A stretch of DNA of 19,362 bases. It comes from RGIG1681 sp045650505. Lineage in GTDB: Bacteria; Bacillota; Clostridia; Christensenellales; UBA1242. How positions within the stretch are numbered: the stretch's first letter is position 1; the number at the start of each line of letters is the position of its first letter. The position numbers and the translations under genes were made by a program. Below are positions 7,783 to 14,772 of the stretch, piece after piece. Location: positions 1-19,362 of the forward strand of contig JAZRRE010000023.1 of assembly GCA_045650505.1 (NCBI GenBank), given 5' to 3'. A model generated the notes under the pieces. The model did not search any database and had not been told where the DNA came from. It saw only the letters and a list, made by a program, of their open reading frames with translations.

Positions 7783-7811
7783 ATTATATCATATAAAATT
7801 TATCTAGTAAA
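7783..7811 (-). promoter_or_regulatory. Promoter of the ABC ATPase gene
   Basis: -35 TTTACT (7806-7811), 17-base spacer, -10 TATAAT (7783-7788). AGGAG and the ATG follow closely. Confidence 0.7.
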
Positions 7812-7824
7812 TAAAAATGCAAAA

Positions 7825-7855
7825 TAAAAAAGCACTTGAAATTCAAGTGCTTTTT
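7825..7855 (-). terminator. Terminator after hpf
   Basis: AGCACTTGAA (7831-7840) and TTCAAGTGCT (7842-7851) are perfect complements around one base. The A-run at 7825-7830 becomes the U-tract on the minus strand. The hairpin begins about six bases after the hpf stop. The flanks are nearly symmetric, so it could work both ways. Confidence 0.88.
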
Positions 7856-7861
7856 ATTTAC

Positions 7862-8392
7862 CTATTTTGTTTTGATAACACCATAGTCGCCATCAGCTCT
7901 TCTATAAAGAACATTAACATTACCTGTTTCCATATCTTTATAAATATAGAAGCTGTTATCCAAAAGTTCAATTTGTTCAACAGCTTGTTCATCTGAAATT
8001 CTGTCAAGTTCGAACTCTTTGTGTTTAACAATTTTAGCTGGTTCAACTTCAGGAATTTCATCAAAGAACAAAAGTGTTGCAGGGTCAACAGCAATTTTAT
8101 TGCTATCTTTGTTTTTGCCTGCAATTTTAATAACTTGTCTTTCAAGTTTTGCAAGACACAAATCAAGGTTTGCATACATATTGTCTGTTTGAACTTCACT
8201 TCTTACAAAAGTATTTCTACCTTTTAAAGAAATTTCCATTTTATATCTTTCTAAAGCTCCTGTTTTAGAAAGAACAACTTTAGCGCTAGCGCCATCACCA
8301 AGGTACTTTTCAAACTTTTGCACCTTTTTATCAATAAGGTCTGTTAGCTTTTCTTTAGCCGCATAATTTCTTTGAACAATTTCAATTTTCAT
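7862..8392 (-). CDS. hpf: Ribosome hibernation-promoting factor, long form
   Basis: 176 residues, the size of long HPF, which dimerises 70S ribosomes into inactive 100S particles in stationary phase or stress. The N-terminal S30AE domain (about 1-100) shows MKIEIVQRNYAAKEKLTDLIDKK-type packing, with KVVLSKTG and YKMEISLKGRN. A linker follows (about 101-120), then the C-terminal dimerisation domain (about 121-174) with VKHKEFELDRISDEQAVEQ and the VLYRRADGDYGVI end. ATG 8392 has a full AGGAGG eight bases upstream, the strongest ribosome site here. It has its own promoter, but I see no terminator between clpC and hpf, so heat-shock readthrough into hpf is possible. Confidence 0.95.
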   Translation of the reverse strand: MKIEIVQRNYAAKEKLTDLIDKKVQKFEKYLGDGASAKVVLSKTGALERYKMEISLKGRNTFVRSEVQTDNMYANLDLCLAKLERQVIKIAGKNKDSNKIAVDPATLLFFDEIPEVEPAKIVKHKEFELDRISDEQAVEQIELLDNSFYIYKDMETGNVNVLYRRADGDYGVIKTK

Positions 8393-8422
8393 AATTCTAA
8401 CCTCCTGTTTTGTTCTACCATA

Positions 8423-8452
8423 ATTATATCAAACTATTTATGACTTTGTAAA
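8423..8452 (-). promoter_or_regulatory. Promoter of hpf
   Basis: -35 TTTACA (8447-8452), 18-base spacer, -10 TATAAT (8423-8428). It lies in the short gap after clpC. Confidence 0.75.
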
Positions 8453-8468
8453 ATAATATTTTATATGT

Positions 8469-10904
8469 TTAGCACAAAACTTGAAAATCAAATTTTCCAT
8501 CAAATTCATCAACACGAACTGCCGAGTTGTCTTGAAGTTCACCCGAAATAATCATTTCTGCAAGTGGGTCTTTTATCTCTTTGTCAATAACACGCTTAAG
8601 TGGTCTTGCACCATAAATTTCATCATAACCTTTATCACAAATTAACCTTCTAGCATTTTCGGTAATTTCAAGAGTGATATTTTTTTGAACAAAACGCTTT
8701 TCAAGTGAATTAAGCATAATGTTTGCAATTTTCATAACACTATCTTTTTGCAAGCTATCAAAAATAACAACCGAATCAATTCTATTTAAAAGCTCTGGTT
8801 TAAACTTATCTCGAAGCTTATCCATTAAAAACTCTTCAGTTTCAACTCGAACTTCGTTTTTGTGTTCTCTTTCATATTTTCTTCTTGCAAGCAAATCTTG
8901 AACACCATTATTACTTGTTAAGATTATAAGAGTATTTTTAAAATTAACCACTTTTCCAGATGAATCTGTAAGTTTTCCTTCATCAAAAATTTGAAGCATA
9001 ATATTAAATATATCAGGATGTGCTTTTTCAATTTCATCAAAAAGAACAACTGAATAAGGTTTCTTTCTAACAGCTTCAGTAAGTTCTCCACCATCTTCAT
9101 GTCCAACATATCCCGGTGGTGCACCAATAAGCCTTGAAATTGAATGACTTTCCATAAATTCACTCATATCAAAACGGACAATCGAGTCTTCATTATCAAA
9201 CAAAACATCTGCAACAGTTTTTGTAAGTTCGGTTTTTCCAACACCTGTTGGGCCTAAAAATAAGAATGAGCCAATCGGTCTTTTTGGGTCGTTAATATCT
9301 GCTCTTGACCTTCTAATAGCCTTTGAAACAGCCGTAACTGCTTTTGGTTGTCCAATAACTCTTTCACTCAAAATTTGTTCTAATTTCAAAAGAGTTTCTC
9401 GCTCTGATGAAGTAAGTTTGTTAACCGGAATATTTGTCCACGTAGAAACAACATCTCTAATATTCTCCGCCGAAATTTCACCAAAAGCAGAGCCGGTTTT
9501 AGCAACCATTTCTTGTTTTATTAAATTAATTTTTTCTTCTAATGCTTTCTTTTGTTTGTTTATAATATCAGCATTAATAAAATCATCTTTTTTTCTAAAC
9601 TCTTCTTTTTTTGCATCAAGTCTAGCAATTTCAATTGATATTTCCCTCACTTCTTCTGGCAGAGCTGAAGCATTGACTTTAAGCTTTGAACAAGCTTGGT
9701 CAATAAGGTCTATTGCTTTATCCGGAAGATATCTGTTTGTTATATATCTTGTAGAAAGTGAAACAGCTGCCTCAACTGCTTCATCTAAAATTTTAACATT
9801 ATGAAATTTTTCAAAAGAAGACCTAATTCCTTTCAAAATCTTAACTGTGTCTTTCTCTGTTGGTTCTTCCACCTTAACAGGTTGAAAACGTCTCTCTAAT
9901 GCTGGGTCTTTCTCAATATATTTTCTATACTCATCAAGTGTAGTTGCACCAATTAAACGAAGCTCACCACGTGCAAGATAAGGTTTTAAAATATCAGCAG
10001 GAGAAATTTCACCCTCTTTTCCCGCTTCTGCAAGCATATGAATTTCATCAATAAAAACTAAAATTTTATCATTTTCTAAAATTGCTGAAATTGCATTTTT
10101 AAGCTTTTGCTCCATACTTCCTCTAAATTTAGTTCCCGCCATTAAAGATGCTAAATCTAATGAGAAAATGGTTTTGCCTAAAAGCACATCAGGCACTTCA
10201 TTTAAAATGAGTCTTTGAGCAAGACCTTCAACAACTGATGATTTTCCAACACCAGCCTCACCAACAAGCACAGGGTTATTTTTTGTCTTTCTACATAAAA
10301 TTTCAATCATATTAGAGGTTTCTTCATCTCTACCAATAATTTTATGCATATCACTAGTAGCCACTTTTTTTGTCAAATCAATACCAATGTTAGAAAGGGC
10401 TTCAGGAAGTTCGTATGTATAACTTATGCTTACTTTTTCTTGAACTTTTTTAGGTTTTACTTCAAGCATTTCAACATTATATCCCATCACTTTTTCAAGT
10501 TTACTTTTTAAAATTGAAACATCAAGTTTAAATAAATTTTTCAAATTTTTAGTCGCACTAAAACTCTCATTAGAAAGCAAAATATACAAAACATCTTCAA
10601 TTTCAAGCAAATCTCTACCATTTTTTTTGCAAAAATTTGTAGTTTTTGCGAAAATTGTTGTTACGGATTTTGAATATCCAACAGTTTTTGGAACAGTTAT
10701 CATTTTTGGCTTTAGATATGATAATATAACTTTTTTATATGAATTTGCTTGAATGCCAAAACTTGCAAAAACACGTGATGCTTTAGAATCAACTGAAAGT
10801 ATGCCATAAAGCAAATGTTCAGTTTCAATTTGTGATTCACCTGTTTGTTTTGCAAATACTGCTGATTTTTTTATAGCCTCTTGCAAAGAATTTGAAACAG
10901 CCAT
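8469..10904 (-). CDS. clpC: ClpC-type AAA+ unfoldase lacking the ClpP-docking motif
   Basis: 811 residues, the usual ClpC length. Order: N-terminal double Clp domain (1-145), AAA+ D1 with Walker A GEAGVGKS (215-222) and Walker B FIDEIHML (284-291), and a UVR-like M domain (about 426-462). AAA+ D2 follows with Walker A GPTGVGKT (551-558) and DEIEKAHPD (623-631), then a C-terminal small domain. Pore loops AGTKFRG and GAPPGYVGHEDGG are kept. The D2 loop that carries the KYVGF-type ClpP-binding motif in ClpC reads KYEREHKNE (676-684), and no [ILV]GF occurs anywhere in the protein. It is last in ctsR-mcsA-mcsB-clpC. Its ribosome site overlaps the mcsB stop (TAGGAG). It should still use ATP to remodel proteins, but docking on ClpP is doubtful. 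Confidence 0.94.
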   Translation of the reverse strand: MAVSNSLQEAIKKSAVFAKQTGESQIETEHLLYGILSVDSKASRVFASFGIQANSYKKVILSYLKPKMITVPKTVGYSKSVTTIFAKTTNFCKKNGRDLLEIEDVLYILLSNESFSATKNLKNLFKLDVSILKSKLEKVMGYNVEMLEVKPKKVQEKVSISYTYELPEALSNIGIDLTKKVATSDMHKIIGRDEETSNMIEILCRKTKNNPVLVGEAGVGKSSVVEGLAQRLILNEVPDVLLGKTIFSLDLASLMAGTKFRGSMEQKLKNAISAILENDKILVFIDEIHMLAEAGKEGEISPADILKPYLARGELRLIGATTLDEYRKYIEKDPALERRFQPVKVEEPTEKDTVKILKGIRSSFEKFHNVKILDEAVEAAVSLSTRYITNRYLPDKAIDLIDQACSKLKVNASALPEEVREISIEIARLDAKKEEFRKKDDFINADIINKQKKALEEKINLIKQEMVAKTGSAFGEISAENIRDVVSTWTNIPVNKLTSSERETLLKLEQILSERVIGQPKAVTAVSKAIRRSRADINDPKRPIGSFLFLGPTGVGKTELTKTVADVLFDNEDSIVRFDMSEFMESHSISRLIGAPPGYVGHEDGGELTEAVRKKPYSVVLFDEIEKAHPDIFNIMLQIFDEGKLTDSSGKVVNFKNTLIILTSNNGVQDLLARRKYEREHKNEVRVETEEFLMDKLRDKFKPELLNRIDSVVIFDSLQKDSVMKIANIMLNSLEKRFVQKNITLEITENARRLICDKGYDEIYGARPLKRVIDKEIKDPLAEMIISGELQDNSAVRVDEFDGKFDFQVLC

Positions 10905-10913
10905 AACATTCTC

Positions 10914-11939
10914 CTATTTTATTCTTTTTGATTTTAAAACATTTATTAAAAAAGTTGCACGATATTTATCAAGCTCTGATTCAGTAACTTTTGAACCAGA
11001 AATTTTTGTGAGTGAATAAGGCATAATATCAACCATTAAATTGTTTATAAAATTAACCTCTTTAAATCGAATAAAATCTAATGCCACTCCAATCTTTATT
11101 TCTCCAAGCAATTGTTTTGCTTCAGCAACATCAATTTTATAACAATTAGTAAGAACACCCCATGCTCTTTGTATTTTATCTTTAATATTGTCATAATTTC
11201 GAACAGAAAGCAAATCTGCTCTTGCCGCAATTTCCATTTCAGCAAGCTTGATTGCAATTTCCGTTATACCAAACACATACTCACTCTCTTTTCTTCCTAT
11301 TGTTTGATTATTGCTTGCCTTATAAGTATATGCTGCACAATCAATTTCATCATCTGCAAATCCAAGTTTAATTCCTTGATGAGATAAGGTTGAAATTATT
11401 TCTTTAATCTTTCCACTAATAGTAAGTGCTGGTAAAAATAATGTTATGCTTGCTTTTGCACCTGTTCCAACACCTGAAATGTTCGAAGTTAAAAAACCAA
11501 AATTATCATCATAAGCAATATCAAGCTTTGAAATAATTTGATTATCAACCGCATTCAATTTCTCATAAGCTTTAATCAAATTTAAACCTGTCATAGTGCA
11601 AGTTTCAACAATGTGGTCTTCTTCATTAAGCATAATAGATATCTCTTCATCTTCAGACAAAATCACTGCACCATGCTCAAACATATCAATTAACGCACTT
11701 GAAATAAGTTCGTTTGAAATAAGCCCCTTTTCAAACATAATATTTACATCAAGTTCAGGAAGGGTTCTCATTTTATAAATTTTAAAACCATCATCAATCT
11801 TCAAAATATTATCTGCAAGTTTATTTAAAACCTTCAATCCTTCTTCACCATCAAGTTTTGAAGGAAAATTGAAACCATTTATATTTCTAGACAGCTTAAT
11901 TTTTGAAGAAACAATAATAGAACTATAATCTTTAACCAT
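10914..11939 (-). CDS. mcsB: McsB family protein, probable pseudokinase
   Basis: McsB is the protein-arginine kinase that inactivates CtsR and marks proteins for ClpCP. This 341-residue homologue keeps the phosphagen-kinase fold signatures, the NEEDH motif (105-109), VGTG, and a C-terminal tail resembling the RDxxRA region (LDKYRA). The residues that bind ATP phosphates are changed: SSRxR is SSKIK (Lys 13 and Lys 15), NEEDHxR has Val 111, GTGLRAS is GTGAKAS (Lys 162), and the Arg before the GIYGEG-type loop is Gln 188. That loop itself is unlike the family, and the SCP cysteine is Asn 153. The fold is probably intact but kinase activity is doubtful. It overlaps mcsA by 8 bases and has its own AAGGAG. 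It could act as a phosphorylation-independent CtsR or ClpC partner. Confidence 0.93.
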   Translation of the reverse strand: MVKDYSSIIVSSKIKLSRNINGFNFPSKLDGEEGLKVLNKLADNILKIDDGFKIYKMRTLPELDVNIMFEKGLISNELISSALIDMFEHGAVILSEDEEISIMLNEEDHIVETCTMTGLNLIKAYEKLNAVDNQIISKLDIAYDDNFGFLTSNISGVGTGAKASITLFLPALTISGKIKEIISTLSHQGIKLGFADDEIDCAAYTYKASNNQTIGRKESEYVFGITEIAIKLAEMEIAARADLLSVRNYDNIKDKIQRAWGVLTNCYKIDVAEAKQLLGEIKIGVALDFIRFKEVNFINNLMVDIMPYSLTKISGSKVTESELDKYRATFLINVLKSKRIK

Positions 11940-12297
11940 TAAGCTCTCCTTTTAATTTTTCAATCTTATTCTTAAGAATTTCAGCACGCATAAAGTCTTC
12001 TTCTTTTGCAGCTTCATTTTTTTCTTCTTCAAGCTGTTCAATTTGCTCTTTAATTTTAACTTTTGAAATATGTTTTGTTGAAACCTTACCAATATGATTC
12101 ATCGCGCCCTGCTGTCTTAAAAGCAGTTCTCTAATTTCTTCTTCAAAAAACTTATAACAATTAGCACAACCAAGCACATTAGTTCTATAAAACTCACTGA
12201 GTGTCGTTTTGCATCTTTGACAAGTTCTTTCTTGAATATAATTAAAATTATCATTATCATCAAAAACAAATTTTGTGTTAGCATTAAAATCAAACAT
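11932..12297 (-). CDS. mcsA: McsA-like protein with one zinc finger and a UVR motif
   Basis: McsA is the zinc-finger activator of McsB. At 121 residues this is clearly shorter than the roughly 180 usual in Bacillus. One C4 finger is present (CQRC 26-29 and CANC 44-47, followed by YKFF, the usual second-finger signature). A linker and a C-terminal UVR coiled motif follow (about 83-117, KEEDFMRAEILKNKIEKL). The N-terminal CxxC pairs of classical McsA are absent, and the first 25 residues are acidic/Asn-rich with no cysteine. The stop of ctsR is fused to its ribosome site (TAAGGAG), and mcsB starts inside its end. The second-finger and UVR layout supports the identity; how it works with the altered McsB is unknown. 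Confidence 0.88.
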   Translation of the reverse strand: MFDFNANTKFVFDDNDNFNYIQERTCQRCKTTLSEFYRTNVLGCANCYKFFEEEIRELLLRQQGAMNHIGKVSTKHISKVKIKEQIEQLEEEKNEAAKEEDFMRAEILKNKIEKLKGELNG

Positions 12298-12306
12298 AAT
12301 CGCTCC

Positions 12307-12768
12307 TTAATCTTTAACCATAAGCTTTAACAAAATATTTTTAAATGCTTTTGCTCTAATTTTATCTTTAATTGTAAATGGCATTGAAAGTGAATCATCA
12401 GAAAGTGCTATATCAATAAGCAAACTTTCTTTTTTTGTGATAATCTCATCGCTAACAAGTTTATCTAAAATTTGAAGCATACGTTTTTCAGTGAGTTCAT
12501 CACCAACACTCTCAAAAACAAGCCCATTTAAATATGCATTTGTATCAGTGGTCTTAATTTTAGTAATTTTAATAAATCCACCTCCACCACGTCTGCTTTC
12601 TTTAATATAACCTCTATCAACAGTAAATCTTGTATCAAGCACATAATTTATTTGGCTTGGAGCACAAGAAAAATATTCAGCAAGTGAATTTCGTGATATT
12701 TCAACATAATCATTTGCACCCATTGTCGCAATTATAAATTGTTCAATTGATTCAGAAATATTAGCCAT
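12307..12768 (-). CDS. ctsR: CtsR heat-shock repressor
   Basis: 153 residues from ATG 12768, which follows GGAGG; an in-frame ATG at 12789 lacks such a site. CtsR represses clp and ctsR operons and is released by heat. Seen here: an N-terminal winged HTH (SRNSLAEYFSCAPSQINYVLDTRF) and the Gly-rich wing ESRRGGGGFIKI. That wing carries the conserved Arg that enters the DNA minor groove and the tetraglycine that acts as thermosensor in the Geobacillus protein. The C-terminal helical dimerisation domain follows. It is first in the operon, and a matching CtsR operator lies just after the promoter, so autoregulation is expected. Confidence 0.95.
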   Translation of the reverse strand: MANISESIEQFIIATMGANDYVEISRNSLAEYFSCAPSQINYVLDTRFTVDRGYIKESRRGGGGFIKITKIKTTDTNAYLNGLVFESVGDELTEKRMLQILDKLVSDEIITKKESLLIDIALSDDSLSMPFTIKDKIRAKAFKNILLKLMVKD

Positions 12769-12790
12769 TTTTACCTCCAAATTAACCATT

Positions 12791-12807
12791 AGTCAAAGAT
12801 GGTCAAA
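12791..12807 (+). promoter_or_regulatory. CtsR operator
   Basis: AGTCAAA-GAT-GGTCAAA matches the established CtsR heptad direct repeat RGTCAAANANRGTCAAA at every defined position. It lies just downstream of the predicted transcript start and upstream of the ctsR ribosome site, so bound CtsR would block the promoter. Confidence 0.95.
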
Positions 12808-12816
12808 TACAATTTT

Positions 12817-12846
12817 ATGATACATTAAACCTCTCTTTTAAGTCAA
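12817..12846 (-). promoter_or_regulatory. Promoter of ctsR-mcsA-mcsB-clpC
   Basis: -35 TTGACT (12841-12846), 18-base spacer, -10 TATCAT (12817-12822). The -35 box lies inside a further single heptad AGTCAAA on the plus strand, which could add a weak CtsR contact. Confidence 0.8.
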
Positions 12847-12869
12847 ACAAAAAGAGTATTTTACACAAA

Positions 12870-12900
12870 GAAAAAAGAGACTTTTTTCAGTCTCTTTAAT
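12870..12900 (-). terminator. Terminator after degV
   Basis: AAAGAGACT (12874-12882) pairs with AGTCTCTTT (12889-12897) around a 6-base loop. The A-run 12871-12876 gives the minus-strand U-tract. It isolates the ctsR promoter from degV transcription. Confidence 0.92.
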
Positions 12901-12909
12901 TTTATTTTT

Positions 12910-13767
12910 TTATTTTGAAACAAATATAACACCACTTGTTCCAGGTCCTGCATGTGCGCCAATAACCGGTCCTACAAAAAATCTGCGAAGATTGATTTTC
13001 TTTCCGGTATTTCTTATTCTTTCAGCAAGTTCATCACCAACTTTTTTATTATCAGCATCTAAAACCCAAACTTCATATTTGTCATCATCATTATATTCTT
13101 CAACAAACTTATCAACCATAAAATCAATTGCTTTTTTCACACCTTTCACAGTTGTTAATTTATCAAGTTTACCATCTTTTACTGAAAGAATTGGCTTAAT
13201 GTTAAGCATAGTTCCAAACACTGCACTAACAGCTGAAATTCTACCACCTCTTTTTAAATATTGCAAACTATCAACATAGAAATAGACTTTCATTTTGTCT
13301 TTAAAAGTTTTCAAAAACTCAACAACTTCCTCATCTGTTGCACCTGCATTATGAAGTTTGCACGCTTCAATAGCAATAAGACCTGCACCACCACAAATAT
13401 TTTCAGTATCAAATGTTGTAATTTTTCTTTCAGGATATTTCTCTTTCAAAATATTAATAGCAATATTCATTTGTTCAAACGTGCCTGAAAGTTTTGAAGA
13501 AAAATGAACATATAAAATATCCTTTTCTTCAGCAAAAACAGGCTCAAAATAATCAAGATAATCTTGTGTATTAAGTGCAGCTGTTGTTGCAATTGCACCA
13601 TTCCTCATTTCTTTATAATATTTATCTATATCAGTGTTCTTTCCATAATCATAAACATATTCAACATTATTTATTGTATATGGCATGCCAATAATATGCA
13701 TACCAAGAGCCTCTGCGTCAGTATGTAACATTTCGCAATCAGTATCAGTAAAAAATATACTACTCAT
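12910..13767 (-). CDS. DegV-family fatty-acid-binding protein
   Basis: 285 residues from ATG 13767, eight bases after AGGAG; the ATG two codons upstream is too close to the site. DegV/FakB proteins hold a fatty acid for phosphorylation by FakA. Family marks: N-terminal FFTDTDCEM, the GMHIIGMPYTIN strand, the HFSSKLSGTFEQ phosphate-side loop, FVDSLQYLKRGGRIS with the conserved RGGRI turn, and the C-terminal GAHAGPGTSGVIF motif. The usual TSQPS-type loop reads TTAALNT, still Thr-rich but divergent. No fakA-like gene is in the window. It has its own extended -10 promoter and a terminator after it. Confidence 0.93.
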   Translation of the reverse strand: MSSIFFTDTDCEMLHTDAEALGMHIIGMPYTINNVEYVYDYGKNTDIDKYYKEMRNGAIATTAALNTQDYLDYFEPVFAEEKDILYVHFSSKLSGTFEQMNIAINILKEKYPERKITTFDTENICGGAGLIAIEACKLHNAGATDEEVVEFLKTFKDKMKVYFYVDSLQYLKRGGRISAVSAVFGTMLNIKPILSVKDGKLDKLTTVKGVKKAIDFMVDKFVEEYNDDDKYEVWVLDADNKKVGDELAERIRNTGKKINLRRFFVGPVIGAHAGPGTSGVIFVSK

Positions 13768-13790
13768 AAGCATCTCTCCTTATATCTATA

Positions 13791-13799
13791 ATTATATCA
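13791..13799 (-). promoter_or_regulatory. Extended -10 promoter of degV
   Basis: The minus strand reads TGATATAAT (TGn plus perfect TATAAT). No convincing -35 lies 17-18 bases upstream, as is common for extended -10 promoters. Confidence 0.6.
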
Positions 13800-13862
13800 T
13801 AGCAATAAATATAGATTAAAACATTTTTTACAAAAAAAATTACAAATTTTTATATTCTTACC

Positions 13863-14678
13863 CTAATTTTTAAAAACTAAATCAATGTTATCAAAATTTT
13901 CTTCATAAAGTCTTCTATCAAAGTCGTTATAAACACAAAAGACAACCTTGATTGGATAGTTATGTTGTTTGAGCCAATCTCTAACTGTTGTTATAGCAAT
14001 TTTTGAAGCCAAATCACGAGGAAATCTATATGTTCCCGTTGAAATTGCACAAAATACTATATTTTTAAATTTATTTTCAAGCGCAAGATTCAAACAAGAC
14101 TTATAACAATTTGCAAGGTCAATTTTGTCATGATATGAAACTCTATCAACAACCATTGGGCCGACTGTATGAATAATAAAGTTTGCAGGAAGATTATATC
14201 CTTTTGTAAGTTTAGCCTTTCCATTTGGTTCAGGGTGTCCTTGCTTATTCATAATATAATTCAACTCTTGTCTGATTTGAAGTCCACCAGCAGACATAAT
14301 AACATTATCAATTGATGGGTCACAAGGCACAAAACTTCCAAGAAGTTGAGGGTTTCCAGCATTGACTATTGCATCAGCTTTAAGTGTTGTGATATCACCC
14401 AAAAATACCGCCATATTGTTAAAATATTCAAGTTCTTCAACATCTACAATAGGTTTATGAGTTCTTTCATAAGATAAAATTTCATCTTGAAGTCGCATAA
14501 ATTCAGATGAGAGTGGCATTGGTTGCCTTTTGTTAGAAAGACCTCTAAAAATAACTCTTTTCTCACCAATATCTAGTTCATCAAGCTTAAATTTTGAAAT
14601 ATCTTCCCCTTCATCTTCACATAAAATTTCAATAAGTCTATTTAATTTTTTATCTAATTCTTCAACAGTATATTCCAT
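13863..14678 (-). CDS. Macrodomain protein of the zinc-dependent type, zinc ligands substituted
   Basis: 271 residues. The N-terminal 85 residues are helical, and the macrodomain follows (about 90-265). It matches the bacterial zinc-macro subgroup, whose members remove ADP-ribose from proteins: GDITTLKADAIVNAGN (94-109), LLGSFVP, IDNVIMSAGGLQIRQE, QGHPEPNGKAKLTKGYNLP, IIHTVGP, and AISTGTYRFP. As I recall the family, the loop after LLG reads GCFxPxHxCIDN and supplies Cys, His and Cys to zinc. Here it reads GSFVPCDPSIDN (114-125), so all three positions are Ser, Asp and Ser. No sirtuin, GcvH-like or lipoate-ligase gene is adjacent. The ribosome site is a modest AGGTGA. ADP-ribose binding is likely; hydrolase activity is uncertain. 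Confidence 0.9.
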   Translation of the reverse strand: MEYTVEELDKKLNRLIEILCEDEGEDISKFKLDELDIGEKRVIFRGLSNKRQPMPLSSEFMRLQDEILSYERTHKPIVDVEELEYFNNMAVFLGDITTLKADAIVNAGNPQLLGSFVPCDPSIDNVIMSAGGLQIRQELNYIMNKQGHPEPNGKAKLTKGYNLPANFIIHTVGPMVVDRVSYHDKIDLANCYKSCLNLALENKFKNIVFCAISTGTYRFPRDLASKIAITTVRDWLKQHNYPIKVVFCVYNDFDRRLYEENFDNIDLVFKN

Positions 14679-14708
14679 TTTATCACCTATAAAGTTATTA
14701 CATAAATA

Positions 14709-14737
14709 AGTATATCACTACAGAAATAAATCTCCAA
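14709..14737 (-). promoter_or_regulatory. Promoter of the macrodomain gene
   Basis: -10 TATACT (14709-14714) preceded by TGA as an extended -10. A poor -35 (TTGGAG) lies 17 bases further up. It follows the terminator of the upstream operon, which fits a new transcript start. Confidence 0.55.
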
Positions 14738-14739
14738 AC

Positions 14740-14772
14740 AAAAAGCCTGCTAAAATTATTTAACAGGCTCTT
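14740..14772 (-). terminator. Terminator closing the NlpC-HEPN-M16-coiled-coil operon
   Basis: On the minus strand GCCTGTTAAA (14759-14768) pairs with TTTAGCAGGC (14745-14754), with one U-G wobble and a 4-base loop, followed by TTTTTG. The stem contains the last codons and part of the stop of the coiled-coil gene. The wobble would be C-A on the other strand, so it is directional. Confidence 0.88.

Noticed and set aside
13774..13862. A small gene or terminator between the macrodomain gene and degV
   Set aside because: No open frame with a ribosome site and no stable hairpin with a U-tract was found; only the degV extended -10 is supported.
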